Shown here: one piece after another, positions 51,360 to 59,948 of the stretch
How positions within the stretch are numbered: the stretch's first letter is position 1
How the letters are laid out: each line of letters starts with the position of its first letter
From: Flavobacterium frigoris
GTDB taxonomy: Bacteria > Bacteroidota > Bacteroidia > Flavobacteriales > Flavobacteriaceae
Assembly (NCBI RefSeq): GCF_900111075.1
Contig: NZ_FOFZ01000003.1
Location: 186,001 to 250,000 of the forward strand
Reading direction: 5' to 3'
DNA: 64,000 nt
Position numbers and translations under genes: made by a program
The notes under the pieces: model-generated
Database searches by the model: none
What the model was told of the DNA's origin: nothing
Seen by the model: the letters and a program-made list of their open reading frames with translations, nothing else

Positions 51360-52310
51360 ATGAAGAAAATTATTTTATCCGCCGCGGCATTCCTGATGCT
51401 TTTTTCGTGTCAAAATGACCAAACAGAATCTGCAAATTCGACAACAAATGCAATTGCCCAGCGTGGTTGTGCATCTCAGGAAGTATTAGCCGCCCAATTA
51501 GCTGCTGACCCTACATTGGCAATTCGAATGAACCAAATTGAAGCCTTTACTCAAAATGCGATGTTAACAGGTCGTTTAGTGAATGGTAAAGTTGAAATTC
51601 CTGTTGTAGTAAACGTACTATACCGAACTGCTGAAGAAAACATTTCCGATGCACAGATTCAATCTCAAATTGATGTTTTAAATGATGATTTCAATGCTGG
51701 AAATTCTGATTACAATTCAGTACCTGCATTATTCTCTGGAGATAAAGCAAATGTTGGAATCAGCTTTGTTCTAGAAACTGTCAATAGAAAATCAACTAAA
51801 AAATCTTCTTGGGGAACAAGAGACACAATGAAAAATGGAAAAAGAGGTGGTATTGATGCAACTTCTCCAGACACTAAATTAAATATGTGGGTTTGTACTA
51901 TCGGTGGAGGTATCCTAGGATATGCACAATTTCCTGGAGGAAAAAGCTCTACTGATGGTGTTGCAATCGACTCTAAATATTTTGGTCTTTCCGGATCTAC
52001 TAATGCACCTTACAATTTAGGAAGAACTGCTACTCATGAAGTGGGACACTGGTTGAACCTACGTCACATATGGGGAGATGCAAATTGTGGAAGCGATTTA
52101 GTTTCTGACACTCCTACTCACGATTCTGCAAACTATGGCGTACCAGCTTACCCACATTACAGTACTTGTTCTGGAACTCCAGTAGAAATGACTATGAACT
52201 ATATGGATTATACTGACGATCCAGGTATGTATATGTTTACAAATGGACAAAAATCAAGAATGGATGCCATATTTGTTTCAGGTGGTGCAAGAGCAGCTTT
52301 CGGAATCTAA
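51360..52310 (+). CDS. M43 (pappalysin-type) zinc metalloprotease lipoprotein, tandem copy 3
   Basis: Protein of 316 residues with the lipobox LMLFSC and the zinc site THEVGHWLNLRHIWGD (Met to Leu after His-Trp); Met-turn MNYMDY. Its middle region of about 125-220 differs strongly from the other two (GDKANVGISFVLETVNRKST, KKSSWGTRDTMKNGKRGG, DSKYFGLSGSTNAPYNLG), while its flanks are near copy 2. The changed region precedes the zinc helix, so it may affect substrate choice (inference). It has its own promoter and terminator. Confidence 0.93.
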   Translation: MKKIILSAAAFLMLFSCQNDQTESANSTTNAIAQRGCASQEVLAAQLAADPTLAIRMNQIEAFTQNAMLTGRLVNGKVEIPVVVNVLYRTAEENISDAQIQSQIDVLNDDFNAGNSDYNSVPALFSGDKANVGISFVLETVNRKSTKKSSWGTRDTMKNGKRGGIDATSPDTKLNMWVCTIGGGILGYAQFPGGKSSTDGVAIDSKYFGLSGSTNAPYNLGRTATHEVGHWLNLRHIWGDANCGSDLVSDTPTHDSANYGVPAYPHYSTCSGTPVEMTMNYMDYTDDPGMYMFTNGQKSRMDAIFVSGGARAAFGI

Positions 52311-52333
52311 CCCTTACTAAAAATAAGAATACT

Positions 52334-52364
52334 AAAACTCGCTACTTGTTAGCGAGTTTTTTTT
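52334..52364 (+). terminator. Terminator of metalloprotease 3
   Basis: AAAACTCGCTA (52334-52344), CTTGT, TAGCGAGTTTT (52350-52360), T run. Confidence 0.93.
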
Positions 52365-52388
52365 ATCTTTATATCCTAAAAAAAATAA

Positions 52389-53480
52389 ATGGTTACGTCA
52401 AAAACTATAGCAAACGGAATTTTAAGAGCAATAACCGTCATAGTCTTAACTGCTCTTCTTCTTTATTTCCTTTATCAAATCCAAGCCGTATTAATATATC
52501 TAATAATTGCGTTAATCCTTACGTTAATTGGAAATCCAGTTTTAGATTTCTTCAGAAGAAGATTGAAATTCAATCATGTATTTGCAACTATCGGGACCCT
52601 ATTTATTTTCACGGTAATTATCGCTGGCTTTATAATGATGTTTATTCCTTTAATTTTATCTCAAGGTCAAAATTTGTCGCTATTAAATACTGGCGCTATT
52701 GAACAACAAACCATTCAATTAGTAAACCAAATAAGCGTATTTTTAGAGAACCACCATATTGATTCATCAAAAATACTAAGTGCGTCAGAAATAAGCTCTA
52801 AAATAAATTTTAACATTATTCCTAATTTTTTAAATACAATACTTTCCACTATCAGTAGTTTCGGAATGGGATTAGCCTCTGTCTTGTTTATAACATTTTT
52901 CTTTCTTAAAGAACGAAAATCATTTATTACAGGAATAAAAAGATTAATTCCAGACAGCCACGAAGACCAATTTTTGAATTCTTTAGAGAAAATAAACTCC
53001 TTGCTGTCACGCTACTTCATTGGTTTATTACTTCAACTATTCATTGTTTTTGTTCTATATCTTACCGTCTTACTGATTTTTGGTGTTCCCAATGCGTTTA
53101 TCATCGGTTTCTTGTGTGCTGTTTTAAATATTATCCCATACATAGGCCCTCTAATCGCCTCCGTTTTAGCAGCAATTTTAACGATGCTTAGTAACCTAGG
53201 AAGTGATTTTCAGTCAGAAATTTTACCTACTACAGTATATGTTTTACTTGGTTTTTGGATTGTTCAAGTTATCGATAATAATTTATCCCAACCAATTATT
53301 TTTTCAAAAAGCGTGAGTTCTCATCCACTAGAAATATTTCTTGTGATACTTATAGCAGGTTTTCTTTTCGGTATTTTAGGAATGATTGCAGCAGTTCCTC
53401 TTTACACCATATTAAAAGTAGTAGGTAAAGAATTTTTCCCAGAGAATAAAATAATTATCCTTTTAACTAAAAATATTTAA
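52389..53480 (+). CDS. AI-2E/PerM-family membrane permease
   Basis: Integral membrane protein of 363 residues with about eight helices, for example ALLLYFLYQIQAVLIYLIIALILTL, TIGTLFIFTVIIAGFIMMFIPL and LGFWIVQVID, plus the PerM motifs FLCAVLNIIPYIGPLIASVLA and DNNLSQPIIFSKSVSSHPLEIFLVILIAG. The family was named for AI-2 export (TqsA), but most members have other or unknown substrates, among them sodium/proton exchangers. The stop codon overlaps the next ATG by one base (TAATG), so the methyltransferase gene downstream is translationally coupled. Confidence 0.9.
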   Translation: MVTSKTIANGILRAITVIVLTALLLYFLYQIQAVLIYLIIALILTLIGNPVLDFFRRRLKFNHVFATIGTLFIFTVIIAGFIMMFIPLILSQGQNLSLLNTGAIEQQTIQLVNQISVFLENHHIDSSKILSASEISSKINFNIIPNFLNTILSTISSFGMGLASVLFITFFFLKERKSFITGIKRLIPDSHEDQFLNSLEKINSLLSRYFIGLLLQLFIVFVLYLTVLLIFGVPNAFIIGFLCAVLNIIPYIGPLIASVLAAILTMLSNLGSDFQSEILPTTVYVLLGFWIVQVIDNNLSQPIIFSKSVSSHPLEIFLVILIAGFLFGILGMIAAVPLYTILKVVGKEFFPENKIIILLTKNI

Positions 53481-54664
53481 TGTTGGATTTAAGCATACTA
53501 AATTCTGAAATTCAAGAATTTATAGATCGTAATATTGGCGTTAGCATTACAAACTTAGCCTTGCGAAAAAATCCGTTTCCAAAAGTAGAATGGATTTCTA
53601 TTTTAAATCAAATAGAAGCAAAATCAAAAGCTAAGGACAAATTACCTCATTGGTTCAAGACTAAAAATATTATTTACCCCAGTAAAATTTCTATAGAACA
53701 AACTTCATCCGAAAAAACAGCCTTATACAAATCCACTATTGTTTCTGGTAGTTCTCTAGTAGATCTAACAGGAGGTTTTGGTGTAGATGATTATTATTTT
53801 TCAAAAAGGGTTACTATCATAGCTCATTGCGAAATTAATCCTGAATTATCTGCAATTGTAGCGCACAATTACAAACAATTAGGTGTAACTAATATTACTT
53901 GCCACGCTGGAGACAGTTTAAACACCTTACAATCATTAAACCAAAAATGGGATTGGATCTATATTGATCCTTCCAGACGTAATGACGATAAAGGCAAAGT
54001 ATTTATGCTAAAAGATTGCTTACCAAACGTTCCTAATAATCTTGATAACTATTTTAAAAATACGGAAGCTATTCTAATAAAAACTGCTCCCTTATTGGAT
54101 ATTTCGGCAGGGGTGTTAGAATTGAAAAATGTAAAAACCGTACATATTGTCGCTTTGGAAAATGATGTAAAAGAATTACTCTGGGAGTTGCATAAAGGTT
54201 ATCAAGGAAGTATAAAGATTAAAACAATCAACATATTGAAAGACAAAACAGAAACTTTTGATTTTATATGGAATGATGATTCGCAGACACCAAACTACAG
54301 TGCACCTCAAAGATATCTGTACGAACCCAACAGCGCTGTAATGAAATCTGGAGGATTTGATGAAGTAAGTGCTTACTTCGCTATTAACAAGCTACAAAAA
54401 CATTCTCATTTATACACTTCAACAAATTTAATTTCATTCCCCGGAAGAATTTTTGAAATCCAAAACTGCATTCCATACAGTAAGCATGAAATGAAATTAT
54501 TTTTGCAGAATAAAAAAGCAAATGTCACAACTAGAAATTTTCCGGAAACTGTAGAAAACATTCGAAAAAAATGGAAAATAAAAGATGGAGGAAATGTATA
54601 TTGTTTTTTTACAACTGACGATAATAACAATAAAATTGTTTTAATTTGCACCAAAATACAATAA
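53480..54664 (+). CDS. SAM-dependent methyltransferase with THUMP-like C-terminal domain
   Basis: Protein of 394 residues. The SAM-binding motif I is LVDLTGGFGVDDYYFSK at about 94-110, followed by CEINPELSAIVAHNYK and the catalytic-type DPSRRNDDKGKVF. The remainder from about 230 fits the THUMP-like domain often joined to it. Family members are thought to methylate RNA, though the target is not established for this group. The gene overlaps the permease gene by one base and is followed two bases later by a small secreted protein gene. Confidence 0.85.
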   Translation: MLDLSILNSEIQEFIDRNIGVSITNLALRKNPFPKVEWISILNQIEAKSKAKDKLPHWFKTKNIIYPSKISIEQTSSEKTALYKSTIVSGSSLVDLTGGFGVDDYYFSKRVTIIAHCEINPELSAIVAHNYKQLGVTNITCHAGDSLNTLQSLNQKWDWIYIDPSRRNDDKGKVFMLKDCLPNVPNNLDNYFKNTEAILIKTAPLLDISAGVLELKNVKTVHIVALENDVKELLWELHKGYQGSIKIKTINILKDKTETFDFIWNDDSQTPNYSAPQRYLYEPNSAVMKSGGFDEVSAYFAINKLQKHSHLYTSTNLISFPGRIFEIQNCIPYSKHEMKLFLQNKKANVTTRNFPETVENIRKKWKIKDGGNVYCFFTTDDNNNKIVLICTKIQ

Positions 54665-54666
54665 AA

Positions 54667-55230
54667 ATGAAGCAGCTAATACTATTATTCTTACTCATAA
54701 CAGTAAATGTTTTTGCTCAAACACCCTGCGACTATAGTGAAAACATCAATGACTCTATAGGAACTTACAAGTCTACTAAGGCATACATGATCTTTGAGAA
54801 AAATTTTGCTGGAAATTCAAGTTATATTTTCTATTCATTAGTACTAACAGACGGCCTACCTACCTTAAATGTTCAATTTATTCAAAAAAGTAAAGGCTTT
54901 ATGAAAGCAAATTGTTTGGATAAAAATTCGAAATTGTATTTACAACTACATAATGGCCAAATTGTGACCTTGCTGCATATTGACCAAGAAGATTGTGGCA
55001 CTATGATACGAGATGAGAAAGGCTTTGATAATAGAATTATGACTGGTTCTTTTATGTTTATAAAAGGTAGTTTTGAACAGCTAACAAGTTCTCCAGTTTC
55101 TTTGATGAGAATCAAATATTTGACCGAAAATGAAGATTATGTGATTAAAAAAGAATTTCAATCAGAATTGAACAATGAAATTTATCAACCTGAAAACTAC
55201 TTCATTTCTAATTTAGGTTGTATCGAATAA
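54667..55230 (+). CDS. Small secreted protein of unknown function
   Basis: Starts at MKQLILLFLLITVNVFAQ (54667), a clear signal peptide cut after FAQ; 187 residues in all. The seven extra residues from the ATG at 54646 would lie inside the methyltransferase gene and precede the signal, so they are rejected. The mature part has three Cys (PCDYSENIN, DCGTM, SNLGCIE), alternating strand patterns, and no motif I recognise. The gene begins two bases after the methyltransferase stop and ends two bases before the converging VanX-like gene. Confidence 0.72.
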   Translation: MKQLILLFLLITVNVFAQTPCDYSENINDSIGTYKSTKAYMIFEKNFAGNSSYIFYSLVLTDGLPTLNVQFIQKSKGFMKANCLDKNSKLYLQLHNGQIVTLLHIDQEDCGTMIRDEKGFDNRIMTGSFMFIKGSFEQLTSSPVSLMRIKYLTENEDYVIKKEFQSELNNEIYQPENYFISNLGCIE

Positions 55231-55231
55231 A

Positions 55232-55891
55232 TTAATCACAATCCCATTTAACATTAGAGACTTTATCTTTCAGGCCAGATTTTAAATTATAATGCCACCA
55301 TTCAGAATCAAAGGAATTGAAATGTCCGGCAATCATTATACTTTTTAGCAATTTTCGGTTGTTTTTAACTTCTTCTGATAGCTTAGCATAACCATGACTG
55401 GCTTCAATCCCGAAAAAATCAAAAGGAGTTCCCATATCCAGTTCAACACCATTACTATCAACTAAAGTAATATCTACTGCTCCTCCTCTATTATGAATGG
55501 AACCCTTAGCCGGATCAGCAACATATTGCGGATTAGAAACAATTTTCCACATTCTTTTTTGAATATCTAAAGGGCGATAACAGTCAAAAAGTTTAATTCT
55601 ATACCCTTTTTTAATAAATTCTTTATTTGCCTCCACTAAAGCCTCCACCGTTTTTAGACGCAAATAGCACTCTGCACAATCATATACTTTTGCTTTCAAA
55701 AAGTTATCCTCAGTGGCATATTTCATATCATAAACAAAATTGCTGTTATAGTTTTTTAAATTAACAAAAGTCGTATCGTTAACTACAGGGCATTTTGGGG
55801 TTCGACCAACAGGAATTTGTACTTGTGCTTTGCAAGAAATTATGGCAAAAAACAAAAAAAATATAAATTGGGATTTATTTTGAAACGTCAT
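55232..55891 (-). CDS. D-alanyl-D-alanine dipeptidase (VanX/DdpX family, M15D), lipoprotein
   Basis: Zinc dipeptidase of 219 residues. MTFQNKSQFIFFLFFAIISC is a lipoprotein signal with Cys20; an earlier Met (55918) adds nine residues before it. The zinc and catalytic motifs are SIHNRGGAVDITLVD (His and Asp ligands) and EWWHYNL (Glu base and His ligand), with LFDCYRPLDIQKRMW conserved. In species without vancomycin resistance the enzyme salvages D-Ala-D-Ala from peptidoglycan. The family is firm. It converges on the secreted-protein gene with a two-base gap. Confidence 0.92.
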   Translation of the reverse strand: MTFQNKSQFIFFLFFAIISCKAQVQIPVGRTPKCPVVNDTTFVNLKNYNSNFVYDMKYATEDNFLKAKVYDCAECYLRLKTVEALVEANKEFIKKGYRIKLFDCYRPLDIQKRMWKIVSNPQYVADPAKGSIHNRGGAVDITLVDSNGVELDMGTPFDFFGIEASHGYAKLSEEVKNNRKLLKSIMIAGHFNSFDSEWWHYNLKSGLKDKVSNVKWDCD

Positions 55892-55936
55892 GAAGCTTTT
55901 TTTATAAAAATAAAACATTTAAAACTATTATATACA

Positions 55937-55965
55937 AAAAAACGACACTATTTCTAGTGTCGTTT
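55937..55965 (-). terminator. Terminator of the tRNA transcript
   Basis: AAACGACACTA (55940-55950), loop TTTC, TAGTGTCGTTT (55955-55965). On the minus strand it lies right after tRNA-Arg and is followed by T residues. Confidence 0.88.
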
Positions 55966-55968
55966 AAG

Positions 55969-56042
<74 letters not shown>

Positions 56043-56065
56043 ATTGCTCATGTAAAAAAATCTAG

Positions 56066-56140
56066 TCGGGGTGGCAGGATTCGAACCTGCGGCCTCCTGC
56101 TCCCAAAGCAGGCGCGATAACCGAGCTACGCTACACCCCG
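56066..56140 (-). tRNA. tRNA-Pro (anticodon TGG)
   Basis: 75 bases. The acceptor CGGGGTG pairs perfectly with CACCCCG. The anticodon loop TTTGGGA gives TGG. GTTCGAATC is the T loop. CCA is not encoded. Confidence 0.97.
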
Positions 56141-56239
56141 AAAAAAACAGAACATCATTTAAATATTTTTTATAAAAACAACTTAAAAAAATTAATCTAC
56201 TTGATTCAAAATTGCAAAATTTCGAAAAAAAATATTAAG

Positions 56240-56323
56240 CGGAGGGACAGGGACTCGAACCCTGGCACCGATTGCTCGGTGACAGTTTAGCAAACTGCTC
56301 CATTACCACTCTGGCACCCCTCC
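56240..56323 (-). tRNA. tRNA-Ser (anticodon GCT)
   Basis: 84 bases with the long variable arm of class II tRNAs (CACCGAGCAATCGGTG). The anticodon loop TTGCTAA gives GCT, reading AGC/AGT. The acceptor GGAGGGG pairs with TCCCTCC. CCA is not encoded. First of three tRNAs. Confidence 0.96.
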
Positions 56324-56357
56324 TAAGCTCAGAGAAACTTGTCTCGTTTTGCGGTTG

Positions 56358-56388
56358 CAAATTTAAGACATCATACCGTTACTCACAA
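56358..56388 (-). promoter_or_regulatory. Promoter of the tRNA Ser-Pro-Arg cluster
   Basis: On the minus strand, TTG (56386-56388), 20 bases, then TAAATTTG (56358-56365). The RNA would begin near 56350, about 27 bases before tRNA-Ser. Confidence 0.75.
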
Positions 56389-56528
56389 CTATTTCAGGGC
56401 TTTTTTTTAATGTTTTTTTACATTTTTATAAAACGAGTTCACTATCAAACATATAGCAAAATAAAATCAATATTTTTTTTTCAAAAATATAATAATCAAA
56501 TCAAAATCAGATTTTGTTTTAAAATGAT

Positions 56529-56536
56529 TAAATTTG
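56529..56536 (+). promoter_or_regulatory. -7 box of the thiolase gene
   Basis: TAAATTTG ends 25 bases before the ATG at 56562. No -33 TTG at standard distance. Confidence 0.5.
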
Positions 56537-56561
56537 CTTCATAAACCAACATTATAAAGTC

Positions 56562-57740
56562 ATGAACAAAAGAGTTGTTATCGTTTCTGCCGTTAGAACA
56601 CCTATCGGAAGTTTTATGGGGGGATTATCTACAGTCACTGCTCCTAGATTAGGCGCAATCGCTATTAAAGGCGCTTTGGACAAAATAAAATTAGATCCAA
56701 ATTTAGTTGATGAAGTATTTATGGGCAACGTAGTTCAAGCTGGCGTAGGTCAAGCTCCTGCTCGTCAAGCCGCTATATTTGCAGGTTTACCAAATACCGT
56801 AGCCTGTACCACAATAAACAAAGTATGTGCTTCTGGAATGAAAGCAGTCATGTTAGGCGCGCAAGCCATTCAATGTGGTGATGCCGAAATTGTAGTAGCA
56901 GGTGGAATGGAAAACATGAGTTTAATTCCACATTACATGCATTTGAGAAATGGAACAAAGTTTGGACCAGCAACAATGATTGACGGAATGCAAAGAGACG
57001 GATTGTCTGATGCCTATGACAACAATGCTATGGGTGTTTGTGCCGACTTATGTGCATCCGAATATAATTATACCCGAGAAGATCAAGACAAGGCCGCAAT
57101 TCAATCGTACGAGCGCAGCGCTAAAGCATGGAAAGAAGGAAAATTTGATAATGAAGTTGTTCCCGTTCCTGTTCCTCAAAGAAAAGGAGATCCAATTATC
57201 GTTTCTATAGATGAAGAATTTACAAACGTAAAAATTGATAAAATACCTTCTTTAAATCCAGCATTTACAAAAGAAGGAACAGTGACAGCCGCTAATTCTT
57301 CCACAATTAACGATGGGGCTGCTGCAGTAATATTGATGAGCGAAGAAAAAGCACTTGCTTTAGGTTTGAAGCCTTTGGCTTACATCAAAGGATATGCAGA
57401 CGCGGCTCAAGAACCGAAGTGGTTCACTACAAGTCCTTCAAAAGCAATTCCAAAAGCTTTAGCAAAAGCAGGAATAGCGATTGGCGATGTTGATTATTTT
57501 GAATTTAACGAAGCTTTCGCGGTAGTAGGTTTAGCTAACTCCAAAATTTTAGGATTAGACAGTAGTAAAGTAAATGTAAATGGAGGTGCTGTATCCCTAG
57601 GTCATCCTCTAGGTTGTTCTGGAGTGAGAATCATTGTCACATTGCTTAACGTTTTGAAACAAAATAATGGAAGTATCGGTGCTGCTGCAATTTGCAATGG
57701 TGGTGGTGGTGCATCAGCAGTTGTTATTGAAAGAATTTAA
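56562..57740 (+). CDS. Acetyl-CoA C-acyltransferase (thiolase)
   Basis: Thiolase of 392 residues. The acyl-accepting Cys89 is in NKVCASGMKAVM, the catalytic His in SLGHPLGCSG, and the second Cys in AAICNGGGG; GGMENMS and NEAFAV are further family signatures. The length and motifs fit biosynthetic/degradative acetoacetyl-CoA thiolase (AtoB/PhaA-type), which cleaves acetoacetyl-CoA or condenses acetyl-CoA. It could use acetoacetate from tyrosine breakdown after CoA activation (inference). It is probably monocistronic. Confidence 0.94.
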   Translation: MNKRVVIVSAVRTPIGSFMGGLSTVTAPRLGAIAIKGALDKIKLDPNLVDEVFMGNVVQAGVGQAPARQAAIFAGLPNTVACTTINKVCASGMKAVMLGAQAIQCGDAEIVVAGGMENMSLIPHYMHLRNGTKFGPATMIDGMQRDGLSDAYDNNAMGVCADLCASEYNYTREDQDKAAIQSYERSAKAWKEGKFDNEVVPVPVPQRKGDPIIVSIDEEFTNVKIDKIPSLNPAFTKEGTVTAANSSTINDGAAAVILMSEEKALALGLKPLAYIKGYADAAQEPKWFTTSPSKAIPKALAKAGIAIGDVDYFEFNEAFAVVGLANSKILGLDSSKVNVNGGAVSLGHPLGCSGVRIIVTLLNVLKQNNGSIGAAAICNGGGGASAVVIERI

Positions 57741-57754
57741 TTAATTATGAGTTG

Positions 57755-57784
57755 TGAGTTATACGTTTTGATACGTATAACTCA
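57755..57784. repeat. Perfect 12-base inverted repeat after thiolase
   Basis: TGAGTTATACGT (57755-57766), loop of six, ACGTATAACTCA (57773-57784). No T run follows, so it is not a standard terminator. It lies between the thiolase and NlpC/P60 genes. Confidence 0.75.
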
Positions 57785-57811
57785 TCACTCTTACCTCATA
57801 CCTTAACATAC

Positions 57812-58573
57812 ATGTTCGGAATTTGTAATCTGGCAATAATCCCGCTTCGGTTTGAACCTAGTGATAGAAGCGAAACCGTTTCTCAAGTATTATTTGGTGA
57901 GCATTTTGAAATTTTAGAACAGCAGAAGCAATGGTCTCGCATTAAAATGCATTTCGATGGGTACGAAGGTTGGGTAGATTCTAAACAATATCAAACCATT
58001 TCTGAATCAAACTTTAATCAGCTTTCTGAGGAGCCAATTATTCTAAATTCTGATTTAATTGAGTACATTACTGGGTCTTCTAATTTGTTAATCCCAATAC
58101 CCTTGGGTGCTTCTGTTTCGTTTATTGACAACGACAACATAAATATTAGTAATTTTGATTTTGAAGGAACTAAAGTTAATGGCATCAAAGACAAAAAACA
58201 CCTTATCAACACTGCATTTTTGTATTTAAACGCTCCCTATCTTTGGGGTGGAAAAACTCCATTTGGTATTGATTGTTCCGGTTTTACCCAAATGGTTTAC
58301 AAACTTAATGGGTACAAATTATTAAGAGATGCGTCACAGCAAGCTAAACAAGGAGAGGCATTGAGCTTTATTGAAGAAAGCGAGCCTGGTGATTTAGCTT
58401 TTTTTGATAATGAAGAAGGCAACATTACTCATGTAGGCATTATCATGGAAAATAATTATATTATTCATGCCAGTGGAAAAGTAAGGATTGACAGATTAGA
58501 TCATTTAGGTATCTATAATGCAGAAATAAATAAGCATACTCATCAACTCAGAGTCATAAAAAAAATTATATAA
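57812..58573 (+). CDS. C40 NlpC/P60-family peptidase with N-terminal SH3 domain
   Basis: Cysteine peptidase of 253 residues predicted to cut gamma-D-Glu-diaminopimelate bonds in stem peptides. The N-terminal bacterial SH3 domain at about 1-65 (VSQVLFGEHFEILEQQKQWSRIKM) is followed by a second SH3-like segment. The NlpC/P60 domain at about 130-253 has the catalytic Cys in GIDCSGFTQMVY and His in HVGIIM; HASGK follows. No signal peptide is evident, so it probably acts in the cytoplasm on recycled peptides, as YkfC does. It is ended by a strong terminator. Confidence 0.92.
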   Translation: MFGICNLAIIPLRFEPSDRSETVSQVLFGEHFEILEQQKQWSRIKMHFDGYEGWVDSKQYQTISESNFNQLSEEPIILNSDLIEYITGSSNLLIPIPLGASVSFIDNDNINISNFDFEGTKVNGIKDKKHLINTAFLYLNAPYLWGGKTPFGIDCSGFTQMVYKLNGYKLLRDASQQAKQGEALSFIEESEPGDLAFFDNEEGNITHVGIIMENNYIIHASGKVRIDRLDHLGIYNAEINKHTHQLRVIKKII

Positions 58574-58611
58574 AAAAACCTATCTAAAAATATTTTTTAG
58601 ATAGGTTTTTA
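58572..58611. terminator. Bidirectional terminator
   Basis: AAACCTATCTAAAAA-type arm (58575-58589) pairs with TTTTTAGATAGGTTT (58593-58607), with A and T runs either side, between converging NlpC/P60 and TPR genes. Confidence 0.88.
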
Positions 58612-58629
58612 TTTAAACGAAAACTAATA

Positions 58630-59898
58630 TTACATTTTGGCTTTCAGTTCTTTTTTCTTCTCAGTCATTTCTAAGGCACTATATACACTAAGAAGTGTAG
58701 ATGCTACTTCTGCGTTTTTAGGATTCAATTCATAAGCTTTCTCCAAATAAGGTAGCGCTCCTCTGAATACCTCTTCTCTTTGTTTTTTTAAGACTAAGTA
58801 TCGTTTGTTATCATTATCAGAATTTCCTAATTTATTCATTTCTTCCAAAATACTCGTATCGGCATCTAATTTTAATATAGCTAAATTTAAATAAGCATTT
58901 ATATAATCAGGTTTTATTTCGATTGCTCTTTTATAATATTTTTCAGCTTCAACTAAGTCTTTTGCATTAGCGCTAATAACACCTAAATTAAAAATCAAAT
59001 CCGCATCGTTAGGGCTTTTTTCTAACACTTCAGTTATTATTTTTTTATACGTTACAAAATCTTTTGTATCTAAATATAAATTTGCTTGAGTTAATAGCAA
59101 TGATACGTCTTCAGGGTTTGCTACTCTTGCCTCAGCAATCGCTTTTTTAGCTTCTTCTGTTTTTCCAGCATCAACTAATATCAAAGCCATATTTTTATAT
59201 ATCTCTCCCCTTTTCGAAGGAATAACTTCTGTTCTTGGCTTCTCATGAGTACCCATTTTTACCATCCTGTCTCTTTCTGCAACTGTAGTAAAAAGATCTT
59301 CCTCTTCTGTTAATTTATTTACAGCTAAATAACTAATTCCTTTTCCAGAATAATTTAGTCTTTTCAACTCTTCATAGCTTTTTAGCGCTTTATCATACTC
59401 TTTTGCATTCACATAAGTTGATGCTGCGTAGTATAGATTTAAAGTGTCTTTTTTATCTAACAAATAAGCATCATAAAGTTTCTTTGCACTATCAGCGTGC
59501 TTGTCAATTTTAGAGTCAGCAATCGCACTATTTATCAATTTAAATTTTATCTCAATAATTGATTTAGTAGCCTGCTCCGAATATTTTGATTTTCCAGATG
59601 CTTTCTCTACATCTACTAAACTTAAATAAGCATCTGCAGCCAAACCTAAATTTTTATCAGTATCAACACTTTTATTCGCTAAATCAAGATAAGTATTTCC
59701 CTTCACAAAGAAAAACTGAGCTTTTTCATCATCACTAGCATTAGACATTAAGGATTCAGCACCTTGCAAAATTGTCGCTGCCTCCTGGGAGTTTCCCTTT
59801 TTTAGCGCTTTTTCAGCAGCTTTAATTTCGTCTTTTTGAGCAAAAGATGCTACTGATATCAATAAAGCTGACGCTAGTATTACATATTTACTTTTCAT
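58630..59898 (-). CDS. Periplasmic tetratricopeptide-repeat protein
   Basis: Protein of 422 residues with a signal peptide (YVILASALLISVASFA/Q). The mature part is a series of TPR helices: NSQEAATILQGAESLM, EYDKALKSYEELKRL, NMALILVDAGKTEEAKKAIAEARV, DADLIFNLGVISANAKDLVEAEKYYKRAIEI, and YINAYLNLAILK. The function is unknown; it most likely acts as a scaffold in the envelope. It lies 50 bases after gyrA on the same strand with no terminator between, and this pairing is common in flavobacteria. Confidence 0.85.
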   Translation of the reverse strand: MKSKYVILASALLISVASFAQKDEIKAAEKALKKGNSQEAATILQGAESLMSNASDDEKAQFFFVKGNTYLDLANKSVDTDKNLGLAADAYLSLVDVEKASGKSKYSEQATKSIIEIKFKLINSAIADSKIDKHADSAKKLYDAYLLDKKDTLNLYYAASTYVNAKEYDKALKSYEELKRLNYSGKGISYLAVNKLTEEEDLFTTVAERDRMVKMGTHEKPRTEVIPSKRGEIYKNMALILVDAGKTEEAKKAIAEARVANPEDVSLLLTQANLYLDTKDFVTYKKIITEVLEKSPNDADLIFNLGVISANAKDLVEAEKYYKRAIEIKPDYINAYLNLAILKLDADTSILEEMNKLGNSDNDNKRYLVLKKQREEVFRGALPYLEKAYELNPKNAEVASTLLSVYSALEMTEKKKELKAKM

Positions 59899-59948
59899 AA
59901 AATTCTATTTTATAATTAATTATTCTGGTTCTTGTATATAATCCTTAT

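Noticed and set aside
52346..52702. Plus-strand frame of 118 codons
   Set aside because: It overlaps the PerM permease gene in another frame; the permease shows full family motifs.
56272..56544. Plus-strand frame over tRNA-Ser
   Set aside because: Its start lies in the tRNA and the rest is low-complexity AT-rich DNA.
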